DNA of 64,000 nt, taken from contig OZ023206.1 of assembly GCA_963995525.1 (NCBI GenBank), positions 41,346,969-41,410,968 on the forward strand. Reading direction: 5' to 3'. Made by a program: the position numbers and the translations under genes. The notes beneath the pieces are model-generated. The model made no database searches and was not told the DNA's origin. It saw only the letters and a program-made list of their open reading frames with translations. Shown piece by piece: positions 46,344-60,300 of this stretch. Each line of letters starts with the position of its first letter. The stretch's first letter is position 1. This DNA is from Escarpia spicata (taxonomy: Eukaryota > Annelida > Polychaeta > Sabellida > Siboglinidae).

Positions 46344-48782
46344 GTACTTAGAACTTTTTAGTGCAGGTAGTACTTAGAACATTTTAGAGTTGGTACGACT
46401 TAGAAATTTTTAGTGTTGGTAGGACTTAGACATTTTAGTGTTGGTAGTACTTAGGACTTTTAGTGACGGTACGACTTAGAAATTTTTAGTGTGGGTAGTA
46501 CTTAGAACTTTTTAGTGTCGGTAGTACTTAGATCTTTTTAGTGACGGTAGGACTTAGACATTTTAGTGTCGGTAGGACTTAGAACTTTTTAGTGTTGGTA
46601 GTACTTATAATTTTTTTAGTGCTGGTAGGACTTAGAACTTTTAGTGACGGTTGGACTTAGACATTTTTACTGTCGGTAGGACTTAGACATTTTTAGTGTT
46701 GGTAGGACTTAGAACTTTTAGTGTTGGTAGTACTTAGACTTTTTAGTGCTGGTAGGACTTAGACATTTGTTAGTGCTGGTAGTACTTAGAACTTTTTAGT
46801 GCTGGTATTACTTAGAACATTTTAGTGACGGTGGTACTTAGTACGTTTTAGTGCTGGTAGTACTTAGAACTTTTTAGTGTCGGTAGTACTTAGAACTTTT
46901 TAGTGCTGGTAGTACTTAGAACTTTTTAGTGTCGGTAGTACTTATAATTTTTAGTGACGGTAGGACTTAGACATTTTTAGTTTCGGTAGTACTTAACACT
47001 TTTTAGTGTCGGTAGTACTTAGAACTTTTTAGTGACGGTAGGACTTAGACATTTTTAGTGTCGGTAGGACTTAGAACTTTTTAGTGTTGGTAGTACTTAT
47101 AACTTTTTAGTGCTGGTAGGACTTAGACCTTTTAGTGACGGTAGGAATTAGACATTTTTAGTGTCGGTAGGACTTATAACTTTTTAGTGTTGGTAGTACT
47201 TATAACTTTTTAGTGCTGGTAGGACTTAGACCTTTTAGTGACGGTAGGACTTAGACATTTTTACTGTCGGTAGTACTTATAATTTTTAATGCTGGTAGTA
47301 CTTATAACTTTTTAGTGCTGTTAGGACTTATAACTTTTTAGTGACGGTAGGACTTAGACATTTTTAATGTCGGTAGGACTTATAACTTTTTAGTGCTGGT
47401 AGGACTTAGAACTTTTAGTGACGGTAGGACTTAGACATTTTTACTGTCGGTAGGACTTAGACATTTTTAGTGTTGGTAGGACTTATAACTTTTAGTGTTG
47501 GTAGTACTTAGAACTTTTTAGTGCTGGTAGGACTTAGAACTTTTAGTGACGGTAGGACTTAGACATTTTTACTGTCGGTAGGACTTATAACTTTTTAGTG
47601 TTGGTAGTACTTATAACTTTTTTTTAGTGCTGGTAGGACTTAGAACTTTTAGTGACGGTAGGACTTAGACATTTTTAGTGTTGGTAGTACTTAGAACTTT
47701 TTAGTGTTGGTAGTACTTAGACTTTTTAGTGCTGGTAGGACTTAGACATTTGTTAGTGCTGGTAGTACTTAGAACTTTTTAGTGCAGGTAGTACTTAGAA
47801 CATTTTAGAGTTGGTACGACTTAGACATTTTTAGTGTTGGTAGGACTTAGACATTTTAGTGTTGGTAGTACTTAGGACTTTTAGTGACGGTACGACTTAG
47901 AAATTTTTAGTGTGGGTAGTACTTAGAACTTTTTAGTGTCGGTAGTACTTAGATCTTTTTAGTGACGGTAGGACTTAGACATTTTTAGTGTCGGTAGGAC
48001 TTATAACTTTTTAGTGTTGGTAGTACTTATAATTTTTTTAGTGCTGGTAGGACTTAGAACTTTTAGTGACGGTTGGACTTACACATTTTTACTGTCGGTA
48101 GGACTTAGAACTTTTTAGTGTCGGTAGTACTTAGACATTTTTAGTGTCGGTAGTACTTAGAACTTTTTAGTGTCGGTAGTACTTAGACATTTTTAGTGTC
48201 GGTAGTACTTAGAATTTTTAGTGCTGGTAGTACTTAGAACTTTTTAGTGTCGGTAGTACTTATAATTTTTAGTGACGGTAGGACTTAGACATTTTTAGTG
48301 TCGGTAGTACTTAGAACTTTTTAGTGTTGGTAGTACTTATACTTTTTAGTGCTGGTAGGACTTACACATTTTTTAGTGCTGGTAGGACTTACACATTTTT
48401 AGTGTCGGTAGGACTTAGAACTTTTTATTGACGGTACGACTTAGAAATGTTTAGTGTTGGTAGTACTTAGAACTTTTTAGTGTCGGTAGTACTTAGAACT
48501 TTTTAGTGTCGGTAGTACTTAGAACTTTTTAGTGACGGTAGGATTTATAACTTTTAGTGCTGGTAGTACTTAGAACTTTTTAGTGTCGGTAAACTTAGAC
48601 ATTTTTAGTGTCGGTAGGACTTAGAACTTTTTAGTGTCGGTAGGACTTAGAATTTTTAGTGACGGTAGGACTTAGATATTTTTACTGTCGGTAGGACTTA
48701 AAACTTTTTAGTGTCGGTAGTATTTATAACTTTTTAGTGACGATAGGACTTAGACATTTTTAGTGACGGTAGGACTTAGAAC

Positions 48783-51700
48783 TTTTTGGTGACGATAGGA
48801 CTTAGAACTTTTTAGTGTCGGTAGTACTTATAACAACTTTTTACTGTTGGTAGGACTTAGACATTTTTAGTGTTGATAGGACTTAGAACTTTTAGTGTTG
48901 GTAGTACTTAGAACTTTTTAGTGACGGTACGACTTAGACATTTTTAGTGTTGGTAGTACTTAAAACTTTTTAGTGTTGGTAGTACTTAGACTTTTTAGTG
49001 CTGGTAGGACTTAGAACATTTTAGTGACGGTGGTACTTAGTACGTTTTAGTGCTGGTAGTACTTAGAACTTTTAGTGACGGTAGTACTTAGACATTTTTA
49101 CTGTCGGTAGGACTTAGACATTTTTAGTGTTGGTAGGACTTAGAACTTTTAGAGTTGGTACGACTTAGACATTTTTAGTGTCGGTAGGACTTAGAACTTT
49201 TTAGTGTTGGTAGTACTTATAACTGTTTAGTGCTGGTAGGACTTAGAACTTTTAGTGACGGTAGGACTTATACATTTTTATTGTCGGTACGACTTATACA
49301 TGTTTAGTGTTGGTAGTACATAGAACTTTTTAGTGTTGGTAGTACTTAGACTTTTTAGTGCTGGTAGGACTTAGACATTTTTAGTGCTGGTAGTACTTAG
49401 AACTTTTTAGTGTTGGTAGTACTTAGACTTTTTAGTGCTTGTAGGTCTTAGACATTTTTAGTGCTGGTAGTACTTAGAACTTTTTAGTGTTGGTAGTACT
49501 TAGACTTTTTAGTGCTGGTAGGACTTAGAAATGTTTAGTGTTGGTAGGACTTAGAACTTTTAGAGTTGGTACGACTTAGACATTTTTAGTGTTGGTAGGA
49601 CTTAGAACTTTTAGTGTTGGTAGTACTTAGAACTTTTTAGTGACGGTACGATTTATACATTTTTAGTGTTGGTAGTACTTAGAACTTTTTAGTGTTGGTA
49701 GTACTTAGACTTTTTAGTGCTGGTAGGACTTAGACATTTGTTAGTGCTGGTAGTACTTAGAACTTTTTAGTGCTGGTAGTACTTAGAACATTTTAGTGAC
49801 GGTGGTACTTAGTACGTTTTAGTGCTGGTAGTACTTAGAACTTTTTAGTGTCGGTAGTACTTAGAACTTTTTAGTGTCGGTAGTACTTAGACATTTTTAG
49901 TGTCGGTAGTACTTAGAATTTTTAGTGCTGGTAGTACTTAGAACTTTTTAGTGTCGGTAGTACTTATAATTTTTAGTGACGGTAGGACTTAGACATTTTT
50001 AGTGTCGGTAGTACTTAGAACTTTTTAGTGTTGGTAGTACTTATACTTTTTAGTGCTGGTAGGACTTACACATTTTTTAGTGCTGGTAGGACTTACACAT
50101 TTTTAGTGTCGGTAGGACTTAGAACTTTTTATTGACGGTACGACTTAGAAATGTTTAGTGTTGGTAGTACTTAGAACTTTTTAGTGTCGGTAGTACTTAG
50201 AACTTTTTAGTGTCGGTAGTACTTAGAACTTTTTAGTGACGGTAGGATTTAGAACTTTTAGTGCTGGTAGTACTTAGAACTTTTTAGTGTCGGTAAACTT
50301 AGACATTTTTAGTGTCGGTAGGACTTAGAACTTTTTAGTGTCGGTAGGACTTAGATATTTTTACTGTCGGTAGGACTTAACACTTTTTAGTGTCGGTAGT
50401 ATTTATAACTTTTTAGTGACGATAGGACTTAGACATTTTTAGTGACGGTAGGACTTAGAACTTTTTGGTGACGATAGGACTTAGAACTTTTTAGTGTCGG
50501 TAGTACTTATAACTTTTTACTGTTGGTAGGACTTAGACATTTTTAGTGTTGATAGGACTTAGAACTTTTAGTGTTGGTAGTACTTAGAACTTTTTAGTGA
50601 CGGTACGACTTAGACATTTTTAGTGTTGGTAGTACTTAGAACTTTTTAGTGTTGGTAGTACTTAGACTTTTTAGTGCTGGTAGGACTTAGAACATTTTAG
50701 TGACGGTGGTACTTAGTACGTTTTAGTGCTGGTAGTACTTAGAACTTTTAGTGACGGTAGTACTTAGACATTTTTACTGTCGGTAGGACTTAGACATTTT
50801 TAGTGTTGGTAGGACTTAGAACTTTTAGAGTTGGTACGACTTAGACATTTTTAGTGTTGGTAGGACTTAGAACTTTTTAGTGCTGGTAGTACTTAGAACA
50901 TTTTAGTGACGGTGGTACTTAGTACGTTTTAGTGCTGGTAGTACTTAGAACTTTTTAGTGTCGGTAGTACTTAGAACTTTTTAGTGTCGGTAGTACTTAG
51001 AACTTTTTAGTGTCGGTAGTACTTAGAACTTTTTAGTGTCGGTAGTACTTAGAACTTTTTAGTGACGGTAGGACTTAGACATTTTTAGTGTCGGTAGGAC
51101 TTAGAACTTTTTAGTGTTGGTAGTACTTATAACTGTTTAGTGCTGGTAGGACTTAGAACTTATAGTGACGGTAGGACTTAGACATTTTTACTGTCGGTAC
51201 GACTTATACATTTTTAGTGTTGGTAGTACATAGAACTTTTTAGTGTTGGTAGTACTTAGACTTTTTAGTGCTGGTAGGACTTAGACATTTTTAGTGCTGG
51301 TAGTACTTAGAACTTTTTAGTGTTGGTAGTACTTAGACTTTTTAGTGCTTGTAGGTCTTAGACATTTTTAGTGCTGGTAGTACTTAGAACTTTTTAGTGT
51401 TGGTAGTACTTAGACTTTTTAGTGCTGGTAGGACTTAGAAATGTTTAGTGTTGGTAGGACTTAGAACTTTTAGTGCTGGTAGTACTTATAACTTTTTAGT
51501 GACGGTACGACTTAGACATTTTTAGTGTTGGTAGTACTTAGAACTTTTTAGTGCTGGTAGGACTTAGAACTTTTTAGTGCTGGTAGGACTTAGAATTTTT
51601 AGTGACGGTAGGACTTAGAATTTTTTAGTGTCGGTAGTACTTAGAACTTTTTAGTGACGGTAGGACTTAGACATTTTTAGTGTCGGTAGGACTTATAACT

Positions 51701-54381
51701 TTTTAGTGTTGGTAGTACTTATAACTTTTTAGTGCTGGTAGGACTTAGACCTTTTAGTGACGGTAGGACTTAGACATTTTTACTGTCGGTAGTACTTATA
51801 ATTTTTAATGCTGGTAGTACTTATGACTTTTTAGTGCTGTTAGGACTTATAACTTTTTAGTGACGGTAGGACTTAGACATTTTTAATGTCGGTAGGACTT
51901 ATAACTTTTTAGTGCTGGTAGGACTTAGAACTTTTAGTGACGGTAGGACTTAGACATTTTTACTGTCGGTAGGACTTAGAAATTTTTAGTGTTGGTAGGA
52001 CTTAGAACATTTTAGTGACGGTGGTACTTAGTACGTTTTAGTGCTGGTAGTACTTAGAACTTTTTAGTGTCGGTAGTACTTAGAACTTTTTAGTGTCGGT
52101 AGTACTTAGACATTTTTAGTGTCGGTAGTAGTTAGAATTTTTAGTGCTGGTAGTACTTAGAACTTTTTAGTGTCGGTAGTACTTATAATTTTTAGTGACG
52201 GTAGGACTTAGACATTTTTAGTGTCGGTAGTACTTAGAACTTTTTAGTGTTGGTAGTACTTATACTTTTTAGTGCTGGTAGGACTTACACATTTTTTAGT
52301 GCTGGTAGGACTTACACATTTTTAGTGTCGGTAGGACTTAGAACTTTTTATTGACGGTACGACTTAGAAATGTTTAGTGTTGGTAGTACTTAGAACTTTT
52401 TAGTGTCGGTAGTACTTAGAACTTTTTAGTGTCGGTAGTACTTAGAACTTTTTAGTGACGGTAGGATTTATAACTTTTAGTGCTGGTAGTACTTAGAACT
52501 TTTTAGTGTCGGTAAACTTAGACATTTTTAGTGTCGGTAGGACTTAGAACTTTTTAGTGTCGGTAGGACTTAGAATTTTTAGTGACGGTAGGACTTAGAT
52601 ATTTTTACTGTCGGTAGGACTTAAAACTTTTTAGTGTCGGTAGTATTTATAACTTTTTAGTGACGATAGGACTTAGACATTTTTAGTGACGGTAGGACTT
52701 AGAACTTTTTGGTGACGATAGGACTTAGAATTTTTAGTGTCGGTAGTACTTATAACTTTTTACTGTTGGTAGGACTTAGACATTTTTAGTGTTGATAGGA
52801 CTTAGAACTTTTAGTGTTGGTAGTACTTAGAACTTTTTAGTGACGGTACGACTTAGACATTTTTAGTGTTGGTAGTACTTAAAACTTTTTAGTGTTGGTA
52901 GTACTTAGACTTTTTAGTGCTGGTAGGACTTAGAACATTTTAGTGACGGTGGTACTTAGTACGTTTTAGTGCTGGTAGTACTTAGAACTTTTAGTGACGG
53001 TAGTACTTAGACATTTTTACTGTCGGTAGGACTTAGACATTTTTAGTGTTGGTAGGACTTAGAACTTTTAGAGTTGGTACGACTTAGACATTTTTAGTGT
53101 CGGTAGGACTTAGAACTTTTTAGTGTTGGTAGTACTTATAACTGTTTAGTGCTGGTAGGACTTAGAACTTTTAGTGACGGTAGGACTTATACATTTTTAT
53201 TGTCGGTACGACTTATACATGTTTAGTGTTGGTAGTACATAGAACTTTTTAGTGTTGGTAGTACTTAGACTTTTTAGTGCTGGTAGGACTTAGACATTTT
53301 TAGTGCTGGTAGTACTTAGAACTTTTTAGTGTTGGTAGTACTTAGACTTTTTAGTGCTTGTAGGTCTTAGACATTTTTAGTGCTGGTAGTACTTAGAACT
53401 TTTTAGTGTTGGTAGTACTTAGACTTTTTAGTGCTGGTAGGACTTAGAAATGTTTAGTGTTGGTAGGACTTAGAACTTTTAGAGTTGGTACGACTTAGAC
53501 ATTTTTAGTGTTGGTAGGACTTAGAACTTTTAGTGTTGGTAGTACTTAGAACTTTTTAGTGACGGTACGATTTATACATTTTTAGTGTTGGTAGTACTTA
53601 GAACTTTTTAGTGTTGGTAGTACTTAGACTTTTTAGTGCTGGTAGGACTTAGACATTTGTTAGTGCTGGTAGTACTTAGAACTTTTTAGTGCTGGTAGTA
53701 CTTAGAACATTTTAGTGACGGTGGTACTTAGTACGTTTTAGTGCTGGTAGTACTTAGAACTTTTTAGTGTCGGTAGTACTTAGAACTTTTTAGTGTCGGT
53801 AGTACTTAGACATTTTTAGTGTCGGTAGTACTTAGAATTTTTAGTGCTGGTAGTACTTAGAACTTTTTAGTGTCGGTAGTACTTATAATTTTTAGTGACG
53901 GTAGGACTTAGACATTTTTAGTGTCGGTAGTACTTAGAACTTTTTAGTGTTGGTAGTACTTATACTTTTTAGTGCTGGTAGGACTTACACATTTTTTAGT
54001 GCTGGTAGGACTTACACATTTTTAGTGTCGGTAGGACTTAGAACTTTTTATTGACGGTACGACTTAGAAATGTTTAGTGTTGGTAGTACTTAGAACTTTT
54101 TAGTGTCGGTAGTACTTAGAACTTTTTAGTGTCGGTAGTACTTAGAACTTTTTAGTGACGGTAGGATTTAGAACTTTTAGTGCTGGTAGTACTTAGAACT
54201 TTTTAGTGTCGGTAAACTTAGACATTTTTAGTGTCGGTAGGACTTAGAACTTTTTAGTGTCGGTAGGACTTAGATATTTTTACTGTCGGTAGGACTTAAC
54301 ACTTTTTAGTGTCGGTAGTATTTATAACTTTTTAGTGACGATAGGACTTAGACATTTTTAGTGACGGTAGGACTTAGAACT
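48783..54381 (+). repeat. 3.92-kb segmental duplication within the satellite
   Basis: The rare marker TTTTTGGTGACGATAGG lies at 48783, 50462, 52706 and 54381. The first-to-third spacing is 3923 bp and the second-to-fourth is 3919 bp, and the intervening variant order repeats. A 3.9-kb block was therefore copied as a unit. Confidence 0.85.
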
Positions 54382-57300
54382 TTTTGGTGACGATAGGACT
54401 TAGAACTTTTTAGTGTCGGTAGTACTTATAACTTTTTACTGTTGGTAGGACTTAGACATTTTTAGTGTTGATAGGACTTAGAACTTTTAGTGTTGGTAGT
54501 ACTTAGAACTTTTTAGTGACGGTACGACTTAGACATTTTTAGTGTTGGTAGTACTTAGAACTTTTTAGTGTTGGTAGTACTTAGACTTTTTAGTGCTGGT
54601 AGGACTTAGAACATTTTAGTGACGGTGGTACTTAGTACGTTTTAGTGCTGGTAGTACTTAGAACTTTTAGTGACGGTAGTACTTAGACATTTTTACTGTC
54701 GGTAGGACTTAGACATTTTTAGTGTTGGTAGGACTTAGAACTTTTAGAGTTGGTACGACTTAGACATTTTTAGTGTTGGTAGGACTTAGAACTTTTTAGT
54801 GCTGGTAGTACTTAGAACATTTTAGTGACGGTGGTACTTAGTACGTTTTAGTGCTGGTAGTACTTAGAACTTTTTAGTGTCGGTAGTACTTAGAACTTTT
54901 TAGTGTCGGTAGTACTTAGAACTTTTTAGTGTCGGTAGTACTTAGAACTTTTTAGTGTCGGTAGTACTTAGAACTTTTTAGTGACGGTAGGACTTAGACA
55001 TTTTTAGTGTCGGTAGGACTTAGAACTTTTTAGTGTTGGTAGTACTTATAACTGTTTAGTGCTGGTAGGACTTAGAACTTATAGTGACGGTAGGACTTAG
55101 ACATTTTTACTGTCGGTACGACTTATACATTTTTAGTGTTGGTAGTACATAGAACTTTTTAGTGTTGGTAGTACTTAGACTTTTTAGTGCTGGTAGGACT
55201 TAGACATTTTTAGTGCTGGTAGTACTTAGAACTTTTTAGTGTTGGTAGTACTTAGACTTTTTAGTGCTTGTAGGTCTTAGACATTTTTAGTGCTGGTAGT
55301 ACTTAGAACTTTTTAGTGTTGGTAGTACTTAGACTTTTTAGTGCTGGTAGGACTTAGAAATGTTTAGTGTTGGTAGGACTTAGAACTTTTAGTGCTGGTA
55401 GTACTTATAACTTTTTAGTGACGGTACGACTTAGACATTTTTAGTGTTGGTAGTACTTAGAACTTTTTAGTGCTGGTAGGACTTAGAACTTTTTAGTGCT
55501 GGTAGGACTTAGAATTTTTAGTGACGGTAGGACTTAGAATTTTTTAGTGTCGGTAGTACTTAGAACTTTTTAGTGACGGTAGGACTTAGACATTTTTAGT
55601 GTCGGTAGGACTTATAACTTTTTAGTGTTGGTAGTACTTATAACTTTTTAGTGCTGGTAGGACTTAGACCTTTTAGTGACGGTAGGACTTAGACATTTTT
55701 ACTGTCGGTAGTACTTATAATTTTTAATGCTGGTAGTACTTATAACTTTTTAGTGCTGTTAGGAGTTATAACTTTTTAGTGACGGTAGGACTTAGACATT
55801 TTTAATGTCGGTAGGACTTATAACTTTTTAGTGCTGGTAGGACTTAGAACTTTTAGTGACGGTAGGACTTAGACATTTTTACTGTCGGTAGGACTTAGAA
55901 ATTTTTAGTGTTGGTAGGACTTATAACTTTTAGTGTTGGTAGTACTTAGAACTTTTTAGTGCTGGTAGGACTTAGAACTTTTAGTGACGGTAGGACTTAG
56001 ACATTTTTACTGTCGGTAGGACTTAGACATTTTTAGTGTTGGTAGGACTTATAACTTTTAGTGTTGGTAGTACTTAGAACTTTTTAGTGCTGGTAGGACT
56101 TAGAACTTTTAGTGACGGTAGGACTTAGACATTTTTACTGTCGGTAGGACTTATAACTTTTTAGTGTTGGTAGTACTTATAACTTTTTTTTAGTGCTGGT
56201 AGGACTTAGAACTTTTAGTGACGGTAGGATTTAGAACTTTTAGTGCTGGTAGTACTTAGAACTTTTTAGTGTCGGTAAACTTAGACATTTTTAGTGTCGG
56301 TAGGACTTAGAACTTTTTAGTGTCGGTAGGACTTAGATATTTTTACTGTCGGTAGGACTTAACACTTTTTAGTGTCGGTAGTATTTATAACTTTTTAGTG
56401 ACGATAGGACTTAGACATTTTTAGTGACGGTAGGACTTAGAACTTTTTGGTGACGATAGGACTTAGAACTTTTTAGTGTCGGTAGTACTTATAACTTTTT
56501 ACTGTTGGTAGGACTTAGACATTTTTAGTGTTGATAGGACTTAGAACTTTTAGTGTTGGTAGTACTTAGAACTTTTTAGTGACGGTACGACTTAGACATT
56601 TTTAGTGTTGGTAGTACTTAGAACTTTTTAGTGTTGGTAGTACTTAGACTTTTTAGTGCTGGTAGGACTTAGAACATTTTAGTGACGGTGGTACTTAGTA
56701 CGTTTTAGTGCTGGTAGTACTTAGAACTTTTAGTGACGGTAGTACTTAGACATTTTTACTGTCGGTAGGACTTAGACATTTTTAGTGTTGGTAGGACTTA
56801 GAACTTTTAGAGTTGGTACGACTTAGACATTTTTAGTGTTGGTAGGACTTAGAACTTTTTAGTGCTGGTAGTACTTAGAACATTTTAGTGACGGTGGTAC
56901 TTAGTACGTTTTAGTGCTGGTAGTACTTAGAACTTTTTAGTGTCGGTAGTACTTAGAACTTTTTAGTGTCGGTAGTACTTAGAACTTTTTAGTGTCGGTA
57001 GTACTTAGAACTTTTTAGTGTCGGTAGTACTTAGAACTTTTTAGTGACGGTAGGACTTAGACATTTTTAGTGTCGGTAGGACTTAGAACTTTTTAGTGTT
57101 GGTAGTACTTATAACTGTTTAGTGCTGGTAGGACTTAGAACTTATAGTGACGGTAGGACTTAGACATTTTTACTGTCGGTACGACTTATACATTTTTAGT
57201 GTTGGTAGTACATAGAACTTTTTAGTGTTGGTAGTACTTAGACTTTTTAGTGCTGGTAGGACTTAGACATTTTTAGTGCTGGTAGTACTTAGAACTTTTT

Positions 57301-60300
57301 AGTGTTGGTAGTACTTAGACTTTTTAGTGCTTGTAGGTCTTAGACATTTTTAGTGCTGGTAGTACTTAGAACTTTTTAGTGTTGGTAGTACTTAGACTTT
57401 TTAGTGCTGGTAGGACTTAGAAATGTTTAGTGTTGGTAGGACTTAGAACTTTTAGTGCTGGTAGTACTTATAACTTTTTAGTGACGGTACGACTTAGACA
57501 TTTTTAGTGTTGGTAGTACTTAGAACTTTTTAGTGCTGGTAGGACTTAGAACTTTTTAGTGCTGGTAGGACTTAGAATTTTTAGTGACGGTAGGACTTAG
57601 AATTTTTTAGTGTCGGTAGTACTTAGAACTTTTTAGTGACGGTAGGACTTAGACATTTTTAGTGTCGGTAGGACTTATAACTTTTTAGTGTTGGTAGTAC
57701 TTATAACTTTTTAGTGCTGGTAGGACTTAGACCTTTTAGTGACGGTAGGACTTAGACATTTTTACTGTCGGTAGTACTTATAATTTTTAATGCTGGTAGT
57801 ACTTATAACTTTTTAGTGCTGTTAGGACTTATAACTTTTTAGTGACGGTAGGACTTAGACATTTTTAATGTCGGTAGGACTTATAACTTTTTAGTGCTGG
57901 TAGGACTTAGAACTTTTAGTGACGGTAGGACTTAGACATTTTTACTGTCGGTAGGACTTAGAAATTTTTAGTGTTGGTAGGACTTATAACTTTTAGTGTT
58001 GGTAGTACTTAGAACTTTTTAGTGCTGGTAGGACTTAGAACTTTTAGTGACGGTAGGACTTAGACATTTTTACTGTCGGTAGGACTTAGACATTTTTAGT
58101 GTTGGTAGGACTTATAACTTTTAGTGTTGGTAGTACTTAGAACTTTTTAGTGCTGGTAGGACTTAGAACTTTTAGTGACGGTAGGACTTAGACATTTTTA
58201 CTGTCGGTAGGACTTATAACTTTTTAGTGTTGGTAGTACTTATAACTTTTTTTTAGTGCTGGTAGGACTTAGAACTTTTAGTGACGGTAGGATTTAGAAC
58301 TTTTAGTGCTGGTAGTACTTAGAACTTTTTAGTGTCGGTAAACTTAGACATTTTTAGTGTCGGTAGGACTTAGAACTTTTTAGTGTCGGTAGGACTTAGA
58401 TATTTTTACTGTCGGTAGGACTTAACACTTTTTAGTGTCGGTAGTATTTATAACTTTTTAGTGACGATAGGACTTAGACATTTTTAGTGACGGTAGGACT
58501 TAGAACTTTTTGGTGACGATAGGACTTAGAACTTTTTAGTGTCGGTAGTACTTATAACTTTTTACTGTTGGTAGGACTTAGACATTTTTAGTGTTGATAG
58601 GACTTAGAACTTTTAGTGTTGGTAGTACTTAGAACTTTTTAGTGACGGTACGACTTAGACATTTTTAGTGTTGGTAGTACTTAGAACTTTTTAGTGTTGG
58701 TAGTACTTAGACTTTTTAGTGCTGGTAGGACTTAGAACATTTTAGTGACGGTGGTACTTAGTACGTTTTAGTGCTGGTAGTACTTAGAACTTTTAGTGAC
58801 GGTAGTACTTAGACATTTTTACTGTCGGTAGGACTTAGACATTTTTAGTGTTGGTAGGACTTAGAACTTTTAGAGTTGGTACGACTTAGACATTTTTAGT
58901 GTTGGTAGGACTTAGAACTTTTTAGTGCTGGTAGTACTTAGAACATTTTAGTGACGGTGGTACTTAGTACGTTTTAGTGCTGGTAGTACTTAGAACTTTT
59001 TAGTGTCGGTAGTACTTAGAACTTTTTAGTGTCGGTAGTACTTAGAACTTTTTAGTGTCGGTAGTACTTAGAACTTTTTAGTGTCGGTAGTACTTAGAAC
59101 TTTTTAGTGACGGTAGGACTTAGACATTTTTAGTGTCGGTAGGACTTAGAACTTTTTAGTGTTGGTAGTACTTATAACTGTTTAGTGCTGGTAGGACTTA
59201 GAACTTATAGTGACGGTAGGACTTAGACATTTTTACTGTCGGTACGACTTATACATTTTTAGTGTTGGTAGTACATAGAACTTTTTAGTGTTGGTAGTAC
59301 TTAGACTTTTTAGTGCTGGTAGGACTTAGACATTTTTAGTGCTGGTAGTACTTAGAACTTTTTAGTGTTGGTAGTACTTAGACTTTTTAGTGCTTGTAGG
59401 TCTTAGACATTTTTAGTGCTGGTAGTACTTAGAACTTTTTAGTGTTGGTAGTACTTAGACTTTTTAGTGCTGGTAGGACTTAGAAATGTTTAGTGTTGGT
59501 AGGACTTAGAACTTTTAGTGCTGGTAGTACTTATAACTTTTTATTGACGGTACGACTTAGACATTTTTAGTGTTGGTAGTACTTAGAACTTTTTAGTGCT
59601 GGTAGGACTTAGAACTTTTTAGTGCTGGTAGGACTTAGAATTTTTAGTGACGGTAGGACTTAGAATTTTTTAGTGTCGGTAGTACTTAGAACTTTTTAGT
59701 GACGGTAGGACTTAGACATTTTTAGTGTCGGTAGGACTTATAACTTTTTAGTGTTGGTAGTACTTATAACTTTTTAGTGCTGGTAGGACTTAGACCTTTT
59801 AGTGACGGTAGGACTTAGACATTTTTACTGTCGGTAGTACTTATAATTTTTAATGCTGGTAGTACTTATAACTTTTTAGTGCTGTTAGGACTTATAACTT
59901 TTTAGTGACGGTAGGACTTAGACATTTTTAATGTCGGTAGGACTTATAACTTTTTAGTGCTGGTAGGACTTAGAACTTTTAGTGACGGTAGGACTTAGAC
60001 ATTTTTACTGTCGGTAGGACTTAGAAATTTTTAGTGTTGGTAGGACTTATAACTTTTAGTGTTGGTAGTACTTAGAACTTTTTAGTGCTGGTAGGACTTA
60101 GAACTTTTAGTGACGGTAGGACTTAGACATTTTTACTGTCGGTAGGACTTAGACATTTTTAGTGTTGGTAGGACTTATAACTTTTAGTGTTGGTAGTACT
60201 TAGAACTTTTTAGTGCTGGTAGGACTTAGAACTTTTAGTGACGGTAGGACTTAGACATTTTTACTGTCGGTAGGACTTATAACTTTTTAGTGTTGGTAGT

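Noticed and set aside
46063..46361. Cys/Val/Trp/Gly-rich ORFs
   Set aside because: Translation of the compound TG/GGT microsatellite.
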